From JBJXGF01 sp046153015 (GTDB lineage Bacteria > Actinomycetota > Acidimicrobiia > Acidimicrobiales > CAIXPF01), in the NCBI GenBank assembly GCA_046153015.1, contig JBJXGF010000401.1, forward strand, positions 1-7,798: 7,798 nt of DNA, read 5' to 3'. Both the position numbers and the translations under genes were made by a program. This document shows positions 1 through 5,484 of this stretch, one piece after another; within the stretch, counting starts at the first letter, position 1; each line of letters opens with the position of its first letter. The notes under the pieces were generated by a model. The model saw only the letters and a program-made list of their open reading frames with translations, made no database searches and was not told the DNA's origin.

Positions 1-941
1 AGGATCGACGCCTCGGGCGCGGGCGGCGCCGTGGTGGAGGGCGCCGCAGCGGAGGGCGCTCCGGTGGAGGGCGCTGCGGCGGCGGCCCGAACCGGCGCCG
101 GCGCCACCGCAGGGGCTGCGTTGGCGAGCAGATCCTCCGGCGCCGGCGGCGGGGACACGGCCGGCGGGGACACGGCCGGCGCCGGCTCGACCGGCGCCTC
201 GGCGGGGGCGGCCGCGCTGGCCTCCGGCGCCGCGATGCTGGGCGTCGAGAACACCGGGCCGGAGGCAGGTGCGATCGAGGCCGACGCCCTGGCGGTGGGG
301 GGCGGCGGCAACGCCGCCGGGCCGCTCTCGATCGGCGGCGAGGCCAGCTCCCCGCCGGCGCCGCCCGGTGACAGATCGCGGAGGACTCCGACCCAGCCGG
401 CCAGCGCGGCCGCGGCCAGCACCACCACCGCGGCCGCCGCGGCAACCACCTGGCGTGGCAGCCTCGGCCCGTGCGCCCGCACCACGGTGACCTCGAGGAC
501 GGGCCGGTTCGGCGGGTCAGCGCGGCCGGTGCGGCCTTCCGGGGCGCGGGCTTCGAGGGCGGCCGCGAGCTCTGCCGGAGCGTGGGCGAGCTCGTGACAG
601 AGGCGCCGGCAGCGCCCACAGCCGTCCAGGTGGTCGGCCAGGGCCGCTTCGACGCGTCGGGCCAGGCGCCCGCTCAGCAGCCCGTCGAGCTGCTCGCACA
701 CCAGTGCACAACGCTCGTCGGTCTCACCGGCCAGGTGGCGGCTGACCAGCGTCGCCCGCACGCGGGAACGGGCGGCGGCGGCGAGACGGGCGGCGTCGGC
801 AGCGGGGAGCCCGAGCGCGGCGCCAGCGTGGCGAGGGTGCTCCCCCTGCACCTCGAGGCGCCAGAACGCGGCCCGCTCGAGGGGGTCGAGCTCGGCGAAG
901 GCCGCTTCCCACCGCGCCCGCTCATGCGGTGATCGACCCAT
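1..941 (-). CDS. Membrane-anchored zinc-finger anti-sigma-like protein with sigma region-4-like N-terminus (partial, runs off left edge)
   Basis: The frame is open from an ATG at 941 to the left edge, giving 313 visible residues and no stop. Residues about 11-70 (ELDPLERAAF, then GAALGLPAADAARLAAAARS) resemble the helix-turn-helix layout of sigma-70 region 4. Residues 82-116 match a zf-HC2/ZAS anti-sigma zinc motif: C82, then H104-x3-C108-x2-C111, with C115/H116 just after. A single membrane span covers about 164-187 (Ala/Val-rich, with Arg on its N-terminal side, so the zinc domain is probably cytoplasmic). From about 190 on the chain is Pro/Ala/Ser-rich, low complexity and presumably outside the cell. 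By family analogy it would bind and hold an ECF sigma factor, or act itself as a sigma-like regulator; neither is proven. No sigma region 2 is seen upstream. The ATG has no strong Shine-Dalgarno. The gene follows the small membrane protein by 46 nt and may be cotranscribed with it. Confidence 0.75.
   Translation of the reverse strand, partial: MGRSPHERARWEAAFAELDPLERAAFWRLEVQGEHPRHAGAALGLPAADAARLAAAARSRVRATLVSRHLAGETDERCALVCEQLDGLLSGRLARRVEAALADHLDGCGRCRRLCHELAHAPAELAAALEARAPEGRTGRADPPNRPVLEVTVVRAHGPRLPRQVVAAAAAVVVLAAAALAGWVGVLRDLSPGGAGGELASPPIESGPAALPPPPTARASASIAPASGPVFSTPSIAAPEASAAAPAEAPVEPAPAVSPPAVSPPPAPEDLLANAAPAVAPAPVRAAAAAPSTGAPSAAAPSTTAPPAPEASI
36..74. repeat. 15-bp-period imperfect tandem repeat in the anti-sigma-like tail
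   Basis: The 9-mer GGAGGGCGC occurs at 36-44, 51-59 and 66-74, exactly 15 bp apart. On the minus strand it encodes three consecutive pentapeptides of the form APS(T/A)x in the Pro/Ala-rich tail. This looks like local slippage expansion inside a coding, disordered region. Confidence 0.7.
151..180. repeat. Perfect 15-bp tandem duplication in the anti-sigma-like tail
   Basis: GGGGACACGGCCGGC is present twice back to back (151-165 and 166-180). In the minus-strand reading it duplicates an AVSPP pentapeptide at about residues 255-264. The period equals five codons, so the reading frame is preserved. Confidence 0.8.
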
Positions 942-987
942 GAGGGGGAGATCGGCCCCCGCCCCTGTCGCCTTGAGCGCAGGATGC

Positions 988-1209
988 TCAGCTGAGCAGC
1001 GTGGCCAGCGCCCACAGCGCGCCCACCAGCCCGATCCCCACCATGAGCAGGCTCCGGGCCAGCGGCGCCCGCCCCGGCGGGGACTCGCCCGGGGCCGGCT
1101 CGCCCTGAGGGCGGCTCGGCGGCCGGATGAGCGCCAGGCCGTAGCCGAACACCATCGCCGCGCCGAAGGCCAGCACGAGCATGGGCAGCATTTGGTCGAT
1201 GGGGATCAC
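988..1209 (-). CDS. Small two-span membrane protein, unknown function
   Basis: The 73-residue product has two hydrophobic segments: about residues 6-28 (MLPMLVLAFGAAMVFGYGLA) and 50-72 (SLLMVGIGLVGALWALATLL). They are joined by a Pro/Gly/Arg-rich loop (RPPSRPQGEPAPGESPPGRAP). I chose the GTG at 1209 because GGAGG (1219-1215) lies 5 nt upstream. A TTG at 1221 in the same frame would add four residues and cannot be excluded, because a TAGGGT box sits 6 nt before it. The TGA stop at 990-988 is part of a 14-bp palindrome. The next gene downstream, 46 nt away, is also a membrane protein (anti-sigma-like), so a shared transcript is plausible. I recognise no family; the topology argues for a small integral membrane protein, but no role can be read from it. 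Confidence 0.7.
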   Translation of the reverse strand: MIPIDQMLPMLVLAFGAAMVFGYGLALIRPPSRPQGEPAPGESPPGRAPLARSLLMVGIGLVGALWALATLLS

Positions 1210-1227
1210 CGGCGCCTCCAACGCCCG

Positions 1228-1233
1228 ACCCTA
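1228..1233 (-). promoter_or_regulatory. Candidate -10 box (TAGGGT) for the small membrane protein gene
   Basis: TAGGGT on the minus strand fits the actinobacterial TAnnnT -10 pattern. It would place the transcript start near 1221, giving a leader of about 12 nt that contains the GGAGG of the 988-1209 gene. No convincing -35 is seen. Confidence 0.4.
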
Positions 1234-1423
1234 GCGGGGGCGGCGCCGGGCGCCGGCTCGCCTCCAACGCTCAACTGCGCGCAGCATCCGCCGACAGGGA
1301 ACCTCGCCGGTGGACCATCGCCCCACCGGCCAAGCAGCGGATCGGCGGGAGCTGCGCCTCCCTCCAACCAGGCCGGCGGCGTTCTCCAGCGCCGGCGGCC
1401 CAGCAGCTCGCGCTCTCCGCTGT

Positions 1424-1471
1424 GGTCGATGTGGTGGTCGTCGCAACTGCCCACCCTCCACCACATCGGCC
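1424..1471. repeat. Long inverted repeat, terminator-like on the plus strand
   Basis: GGTCGATGTGGTGG (1424-1437) pairs with CCACCACATCGGCC (1458-1471): 14 positions with one T-G wobble, the inner 11 perfect, around a 20-nt loop. On the plus strand the stem is followed at once by GTTTT (1472-1476), the layout of an intrinsic terminator. In minus-strand RNA the same position is a C-A mismatch and no U-run follows. It lies 20 nt beyond the stop of the methyltransferase gene, in the gene-free stretch 1210-1490, where I otherwise see only the TAGGGT box and a 12-bp direct repeat. Confidence 0.6.
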
Positions 1472-1490
1472 GTTTTGGCGCCCTGCTCGG

Positions 1491-2099
1491 CTACCGCAGG
1501 CGGCGGTGGACCGACACGGCGTACTCGGCGCGCTCGGCGCGCTCGGGCAGCGGGTCCATCTCCCACGTGGCGAACCGTTCGACCAGGCCCAGGCCGGCCG
1601 CCGCCGCGGCCTCGTCGTAGCCGGCCAGCCCCAGCCCGCCGGGCGAGAGCTGGAAGCCGGCGGCCACCACCCCGCCGGGCGCCAGGCAGGCAGCCACCCG
1701 CTCCAGCACCCGCCGCTCGGCCCCCGGAGCGAGGAAGATCATGACGTTGCCGGCCAGCACGGCGGCGCTGAACGGCTCGCCGGCCAGGTCGAGCTCGGCG
1801 AGGTCCGCCAGCAGCCACGGCAGCGCCGGGGCCTTTGCCCGGGCGATCTCGAGCATGGCCGGGTCGAGGTCGACGCCAGTGACGTCGACGCCCCGCCGCG
1901 CCAGCTCGATCGCCACTCGGCCCGTGCCGCAGCCGGCGTCGAGGACTCGGCGGGGCAGGCCGGGAACGAGCCGGCCGAGCATGGCCTCGACGAAGTCCGC
2001 CTCGCCGTGCACGTGGCGGCCTGCGGCGGCCAGCTCGGCGAAGCGCTGGTCGTAGCGCTCGCCCCGGGGCACGTCCTCCCCCATCCACCGGCTGCTCAC
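1491..2099 (-). CDS. Class I SAM-dependent methyltransferase
   Basis: The 202-residue product has a Rossmann-type methyltransferase core. Motif I is VLDAGCGTG (52-60), which binds S-adenosylmethionine. The acidic residue ending strand 2 is in VTGVDLDPAML (73-83). A motif near LLADLAELDL follows, then a strand-4 segment AAVLAGNVMIFL, and post-motif ACLAPGGVVAAGFQL. The length suits a Methyltransf_11/25-type enzyme. The substrate cannot be read from the sequence. I chose the GTG at 2099 because CACACT lies 6 nt upstream, suggesting a leaderless transcript. An in-frame ATG at 2084 would remove five residues, and longer readings to 2147 would run into the promoter of the divergent gene. The divergent neighbour is an HD phosphohydrolase whose start lies only 56 nt away; whether the two work together is unknown. 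Confidence 0.88.
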   Translation of the reverse strand: MSSRWMGEDVPRGERYDQRFAELAAAGRHVHGEADFVEAMLGRLVPGLPRRVLDAGCGTGRVAIELARRGVDVTGVDLDPAMLEIARAKAPALPWLLADLAELDLAGEPFSAAVLAGNVMIFLAPGAERRVLERVAACLAPGGVVAAGFQLSPGGLGLAGYDEAAAAAGLGLVERFATWEMDPLPERAERAEYAVSVHRRLR

Positions 2100-2103
2100 C
2101 CGC

Positions 2104-2150
2104 CCAGTGTGCTCCCCGCTGGCCGCGGGAGGCGAGGCGGACCACACTGG
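2104..2150. promoter_or_regulatory. Divergent promoter region with mirrored -10-like boxes
   Basis: CCAGTGTG (2104-2111) and CACACTGG (2143-2150) form a perfect 8-bp inverted repeat with a 31-bp spacer. Read outwards, each arm gives CACACT. On the minus strand CACACT (2111-2106) is 6 nt before the GTG at 2099; on the plus strand CACACT (2143-2148) is 7 nt before the ATG at 2156. This suits two leaderless promoters with weak -10 boxes (consensus TAnnnT; the first T is C here). An operator for a shared regulator is the alternative. Confidence 0.45.
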
Positions 2151-2155
2151 CCGCC

Positions 2156-2806
2156 ATGAGCGGGCTGGCGCATCGCTGGGAGCGCCTGTGCGCCGCGCTC
2201 GACGGCGACGCCCAGCGCCTCCAGACCCTCGGCGAGGCCTTGCGGGCGGCGTACGACGGGCCGACGCGGCGCTATCACACGGGCCGGCATCTCGCCGAGG
2301 TGCTCGACGCGCTCGAGGAGCTGGCCCCGGCCGCCTCGCCGGCGGCGACGCTGGCGGTGTGGTTCCACGACGCCGTGTACGACCCGGTGCGGGGCGACAA
2401 CGAGGAGCGCTCCGCCCGATGGGCCGAGGCGGCGCTGGCCGACGCCGGGCTCGAGGCCGCGTTGATCGCTCGCGTGGGCGCGATGGTGCGGGCGACCGCC
2501 GCCCACGACCTCGACCAGCCCTCTGGCGCGGCCTACCCCGACGAGCTGGCGGCGGTGCTCGACGCCGACCTCGCCATCCTCGGCGCGGCCCCGGAGCGCT
2601 GCCGGGAGTACGCGGCGGCGATTCGAGCCGAGTACTCGCACCTCGACGAACCGGCCTTTCGAGCCGGGCGGCGCGCCGTGCTCCAGGCGCTGGCCGCCCG
2701 CCGGCGCCTGTACCGCACCGCGGCCGGCGCCGCCCGGTGGGAGGCGGCGGCGCGGCGCAACCTGGCCGCCGAGCTGGCTGAGCTCGCCCAGCCCGACCCA
2801 GCCTGA
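2156..2806 (+). CDS. HD-superfamily metal-dependent phosphohydrolase (COG4339 type)
   Basis: The 216-residue product carries the spaced His/Asp ligands of a small HD-domain hydrolase. They are YHTGRHL (H41, H45), WFHDAVYD (H71-D72), NEERSA (82-87), AHDLD (H117-D118) and a C-terminal DADLAILG (136-143), followed by EYSHL (159-163). This combination matches the family of predicted HD phosphohydrolases grouped as COG4339, which would use divalent metal to cleave a phosphate ester or nucleotide; the natural substrate is unknown. No signal peptide or membrane span is present, so it is cytosolic. The ATG at 2156 has no Shine-Dalgarno; a CACACT box 7 nt upstream suggests a leaderless transcript. The gene converges with dnaB, leaving only 26 nt between the two stops, with at most a weak 5-bp GC hairpin. 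Confidence 0.88.
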   Translation: MSGLAHRWERLCAALDGDAQRLQTLGEALRAAYDGPTRRYHTGRHLAEVLDALEELAPAASPAATLAVWFHDAVYDPVRGDNEERSARWAEAALADAGLEAALIARVGAMVRATAAHDLDQPSGAAYPDELAAVLDADLAILGAAPERCREYAAAIRAEYSHLDEPAFRAGRRAVLQALAARRRLYRTAAGAARWEAAARRNLAAELAELAQPDPA

Positions 2807-2832
2807 GGAGGCGAGGCCCCCCGCACCGGGGC

Positions 2833-4263
2833 TCAGCTCCGGTTGCGGGCCATGTTCTCGAAACGGGTGAGATGGCCGAGCCAGGCCAGGCGGACCACGC
2901 CGGTGGGTCCGCTGCGGTGCTTCGCCACGTGCACCTCCACCATGCCCTTGTCGGGCGAATCCGGGTGGTACACGTCGTCGCGGTAGAGGAACATCACCAC
3001 GTCGGCGTCCTGCTCCAGCGAGCCCGACTCCCGCAGGTCCGACAGCACCGGCCGCTTGTCGGCGCGCTGCTCGAGGCCGCGGTTCAGCTGCGCCAGCGCC
3101 ACCACCGGCGCTTCGATCTCCCGGGCGAGGATCTTGAGCCCCCGGCTGATCTCGGCCACCTCCACCTGGCGGCTCTCGGCGCCGGAGCGCCCGGTCATCA
3201 GCTGCACGTAGTCGACCACCACGAGGCCGAGGTCGCCGAGCTGGCTCTTCAGCCGGCGGGCCTTCGAGCGGATCTCCATGACCGACACGTTGGGGTTGTC
3301 GTCGATGTAGATCGGCGCCTCCCCCAACCGGCCGACCGCGTGGCTGATGGCGGTCCAGTCGGCCTCGGTGAGCCGGCCCGTGCGGATCCGGCTGGAGTCG
3401 ACCCTCGCCTCGGAGCAGAGCAGACGCTGGGTGAGCTCCACCTGGCTCATCTCCAGCGAGAACATCAGCACCGGCCGCGCCGCCTTCAGCGCGGCGTGGG
3501 ACAGCATGCCCAGCGCGAACGACGTCTTGCCGAGGCCGGGACGCGCCCCGATCACCACCAACGAGCTCGGCTGCAGGCCCGAGAGCTGCTCGTCGAGCTC
3601 GACGTAGCCGGTCGGCGTGCCGGTGATCGCCTCGCCCCGCTCGTAGAGCTGCTCCAGCCGATCGAGGGTCTGCTCGAGCAGCTCCCGCACCGGCGCGGTC
3701 GTGGCCGCGGTGCGATGCTCGGCCAGCGCGAACATCATCGCCTCCGCGGTGTCGACCGCCTTGGTGATGTCGTCGGGCATCGAGTAGCCGAGCTCGGCGA
3801 TCTCGCTCGCCACGGCGATCATGCTCCGCAGGACCGCCAGCTCCTCGACGATGGCCGCGTATCGGGACGCGTTCGACACCGCCGGGCTGCCCGCCTGGAT
3901 GGCGAGCAGCACCTCGGCGCCCCCGATCGCCTCGAGCAGGCCGGCGCGGGCGAGCTCGTCGGCCACGGTGACCGGGTCGGCCGGCTCCCCGGCGCCGTAC
4001 AGCGCGCAGATGGCGTCGTAGATGTGAGCGTGGGCCGGCCGGTAGAACTGGTCGGCCTTGACCGTCTCCACCGCCACCGCGATCGCCTCGCGGGACAGCA
4101 GCATCGCGCCCAGCAGCGACGCTTCAGCCTGGAGGTTGTGGGGGGGCGTGCGCCCGCCCGAGCCCGCTGGGCGCGGGTCGCCCTCCGCGAACGGGTCGCG
4201 TCCCACCGCCCGCCGCGCTCGGCGATCCGCCGTCTGCTGCAACTCGACCTCCCAGTCCGTCAT
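2833..4263 (-). CDS. dnaB: Replicative DNA helicase DnaB
   Basis: The 476-residue product is a full-length DnaB, the hexameric 5'-3' helicase that unwinds DNA at the replication fork and recruits primase. The N-terminal domain begins at the conserved PPHNLQAEASLLGAML (40-54). The RecA-like C-terminal domain has Walker A GARPGLGKT (239-247), SLEMS (269-273), Walker B LVVVDYVQL (347-355), QLNR (392-395), the block DLRESGSLEQDAD (409-421) and KHRSGPTG (449-455), which carries a basic segment expected near the subunit interface. No intein interrupts the Walker A region or later motifs. About 39 charged residues precede the N-domain, as in other actinobacterial DnaB proteins. The ATG at 4263 lacks a clear Shine-Dalgarno; an in-frame TTG at 4242 has GGGAGG 5 nt upstream and is a real alternative start. 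The gene follows rpsF-ssb-rpsR-rplI but is separated by 340 nt with a hairpin, so it probably has its own promoter. Confidence 0.97.
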   Translation of the reverse strand: MTDWEVELQQTADRRARRAVGRDPFAEGDPRPAGSGGRTPPHNLQAEASLLGAMLLSREAIAVAVETVKADQFYRPAHAHIYDAICALYGAGEPADPVTVADELARAGLLEAIGGAEVLLAIQAGSPAVSNASRYAAIVEELAVLRSMIAVASEIAELGYSMPDDITKAVDTAEAMMFALAEHRTAATTAPVRELLEQTLDRLEQLYERGEAITGTPTGYVELDEQLSGLQPSSLVVIGARPGLGKTSFALGMLSHAALKAARPVLMFSLEMSQVELTQRLLCSEARVDSSRIRTGRLTEADWTAISHAVGRLGEAPIYIDDNPNVSVMEIRSKARRLKSQLGDLGLVVVDYVQLMTGRSGAESRQVEVAEISRGLKILAREIEAPVVALAQLNRGLEQRADKRPVLSDLRESGSLEQDADVVMFLYRDDVYHPDSPDKGMVEVHVAKHRSGPTGVVRLAWLGHLTRFENMARNRS

Positions 4264-4418
4264 CGCCGTCCATGGTGCGCGCCGAAGCTGCCCCGATCGA
4301 CGGATGGTCCCGGCGCAGCGCCGCCGGCTCAGGCGGTTGCGCAGCGGCGCTCGGCGCCCGGGATCAGCAGCGTGCCTGCGCCCGCTTGGGGATCGCTAGA
4401 GGACGACCAAAGAAAGTC

Positions 4419-4503
4419 TGGGGAAAACCGAGGTGGCGAACCGGTGAAACTCCACGCGTTGTTGGGGACAACGGTGTGGAGAACCACCGACGCCTGGGGA
4501 CAA
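4419..4503 (-). promoter_or_regulatory. Cluster of four DnaA-box-like nonamers upstream of dnaB
   Basis: Reading the minus strand: TTGTCCCCA (4503-4495), TTCTCCACA (4483-4475), TTGTCCCCA (4471-4463) and TTTTCCCCA (4427-4419). All point the same way as dnaB. Against TTATCCACA, or the actinobacterial TTGTCCACA, the first three differ from the nearer form at one position and the last at two. One box overlaps a small hairpin, CGTTGT-TGGGG-ACAACG (4457-4473). Possible roles are DnaA control of dnaB, DnaA titration or an origin element; none is shown directly. Confidence 0.45.
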
Positions 4504-4529
4504 GAGCCTCGCTGCGCGCCGCGCTTGTC

Positions 4530-4549
4530 CTGGGGGCTCGCGCCCCCAG
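4530..4549 (-). terminator. GC-rich hairpin downstream of rplI, probable terminator
   Basis: CTGGGGGC (4530-4537) and GCCCCCAG (4542-4549) form a perfect 8-bp stem around TCGC. It lies about 54 nt beyond the rplI stop on the minus strand. There is no T-run, as is common in high-GC actinobacteria. It probably ends or attenuates the rpsF-ssb-rpsR-rplI transcript before dnaB. Confidence 0.5.
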
Positions 4550-4603
4550 ACCCCATCCACGCCCGACTGGCTGCGCTCGCTCGGTCGTGCGGCTTCGCTG
4601 CGC

Positions 4604-5050
4604 TCAGCCGGCGCTGACGTCGAGCTGGAGGAAGACCTTGACGTCGGTGTGCAGGCGAACGGGCACGAGGTGCATGCCGACGCTCTTGACCGGCTCGTCG
4701 AGCTCGATCAGGCGGCGGTCGATCTCGTAGCCCGTCTGGCTGTACACCGCGTCGGCGATCTCAGCGGCGGTGACCGAGCCGAAGAGACGCCCCTCGCTCC
4801 CGGCCCGGGCGGCCATGCCGATGACGCGGGGCGCCAGCGTCTTGGCCACCTCCTCAGCCGCCGCCCGCTCGCGGGCGTCCTTCACGGCGCGGGCCTTGCG
4901 CATGACTTCGGCCTGGCTTTCGAGGCCCGGGCTCGACCGGTAGGCCAGACCCTTGGGCAGCAGGAAGTTGCGGGCGTAGCCGTCGCTGACGTCGCGCACC
5001 TCGCCCCGCTTGCCGAGACCGCTCACGTCGTCTCGCAGGACGATCCTCAT
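4604..5050 (-). CDS. rplI: Large ribosomal subunit protein bL9
   Basis: The 148-residue product is bL9, the two-domain protein that binds 23S rRNA near the base of the L1 stalk. The family signature is intact: GKRGEVRDVSDGYARNFLLP (13-32), followed by KGLAY. A charged helix (about 44-72, KARAVKDARERAAAEEVAK) links it to the C-terminal domain, which contains GRLFGSVTAAEIADAV and ends with LHTDVKVFLQLDV. Length is normal for the family. The ATG at 5050 overlaps the rpsR stop (ATGA, 4 nt), and a purine-rich GGGGGAGGCGGAG lies just upstream, so translation is probably coupled to rpsR. It is the last gene of the rpsF operon before the hairpin at 4530-4549. Confidence 0.98.
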   Translation of the reverse strand: MRIVLRDDVSGLGKRGEVRDVSDGYARNFLLPKGLAYRSSPGLESQAEVMRKARAVKDARERAAAEEVAKTLAPRVIGMAARAGSEGRLFGSVTAAEIADAVYSQTGYEIDRRLIELDEPVKSVGMHLVPVRLHTDVKVFLQLDVSAG

Positions 5051-5484
5051 GAGCGCTCCGCCTCCCCCGCAACGACGAGCTCCGCGCCGGCGTCAACCTG
5101 CTCTCGCGGCGGCCCGCCCGGCGGCGGGCCGGAGGGACGCGGCATGCCTTCGTTGCGCATCCCCCGGTCGCCTCGATCGCCTCGATCGCCACGGTCGCCG
5201 CGCTCTTTCGAGCTGCGCTGCGTGGTCACGCGATTCGTGTAGGGGAGCAGCGCCATCTCGCGGGCGTTCTTGATGGCCTTGGCCACCTCACGCTGCTGGC
5301 GGGCGTCGTTGCCGGTGACCCGCCGGGCCCGCACCTTCGCCCGGTCGGACATGAACCGGCGCAGCAGGTTCACGTCCTTGTAGTCAACGTACTCGACCCG
5401 CTCCTGGGTGAGGATGCTGATCTTCTTCTTGCTGCGGCGCGCGTTGTCTTTGTTCTTGCCCCGCTTGGGGCCGACCTTGGCCAT
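5047..5484 (-). CDS. rpsR: Small ribosomal subunit protein bS18 with long C-terminal extension
   Basis: Residues 1-84 are a normal bS18, which pairs with bS6 on the platform of the 30S subunit: YKDVNLLRRF (35-44), then RRVTGNDARQQ (54-64), then AIKNAREMALLPY (70-82). The cysteines of zinc-binding bS18 forms are absent (KKKISILTQERVEY in that region), so this is a cysteine-free type. The unusual part is the tail: most bS18 proteins stop a few residues after the ALLPY block, but this one continues for about 60 residues. The tail has a GDR repeat (96-108), then a Pro/Gly stretch (PSGPPPGGPP, 117-126), then an Ala/Glu/Val-rich end. It looks disordered. The start overlaps the ssb stop by one base (TGATG) and the stop overlaps the rplI start by four, so both ends are held by translational coupling. 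No frameshift is evident. Confidence 0.97.
   Translation of the reverse strand: MAKVGPKRGKNKDNARRSKKKISILTQERVEYVDYKDVNLLRRFMSDRAKVRARRVTGNDARQQREVAKAIKNAREMALLPYTNRVTTQRSSKERGDRGDRGDRGDRGMRNEGMPRPSGPPPGGPPREQVDAGAELVVAGEAERS
5165..5200. repeat. Four 9-bp tandem units inside the rpsR tail
   Basis: Plus-strand units CGGTCGCCT, CGATCGCCT, CGATCGCCA and CGGTCGCCG follow one another without gaps. On the minus strand they encode the GDR tripeptide repeat of the bS18 extension. A 9-bp period keeps the frame, so copy number could vary between strains without harm. Confidence 0.8.

Larger units (their letters stand above)
4264..4603. other. Gene-free interval between rplI and dnaB
   Basis: This 340-nt stretch has no credible gene on either strand. 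From the rplI side it holds two copies of CTGCGCTC (4571-4578 and 4598-4605, the second overlapping the rplI stop), a GC hairpin at 4530-4549, and then an AT-richer patch (43 A/T in the 100 bases 4391-4490) with four nonamers resembling DnaA boxes. The rest, 4264-4390, is GC-rich with no motif I can name; the dnaB promoter must lie somewhere in the interval. Confidence 0.7.

Noticed and set aside
31..597. 188-codon Ala/Gly-rich open frame on the plus strand
   Set aside because: Antisense to the repeat-rich tail of the anti-sigma-like gene; low complexity with no domain, while the opposite frame has a zinc motif and a membrane span.
1206..1466. 86-codon minus-strand open frame in the 1210-1490 gap
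   Set aside because: No domain or Shine-Dalgarno, it overlaps the start of a better-supported gene and contains one arm of the inverted repeat.
2816..2832. GCCCC-loop-GGGGC hairpin between the HD hydrolase and dnaB stops
   Set aside because: Only a 5-bp stem with a 7-nt loop and no T-run; too weak in DNA this GC-rich to call a terminator.
2833..4263. Possible intein in dnaB
   Set aside because: Walker A, Walker B and later motifs are continuous and the length is normal, so there is no insertion.
4457..4473. CGTTGT-TGGGG-ACAACG hairpin as an independent terminator or riboswitch
   Set aside because: Six-bp stem with no T-run, and it overlaps a DnaA-box-like nonamer, so it is reported with that cluster.
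4571..4605. Repeated CTGCGCTC and GCGAGCGCAGC-like sequence after rplI
   Set aside because: Short GC-rich repeats of this kind are common in high-GC intergenic DNA; no target-site duplication, longer unit or mobile element signature is seen.
2872..4617. 581-codon open frame on the plus strand opposite dnaB
   Set aside because: It is the antisense shadow of dnaB in high-GC DNA; its translation is His/Arg/Leu-rich with no domain, while the minus strand has every DnaB motif.
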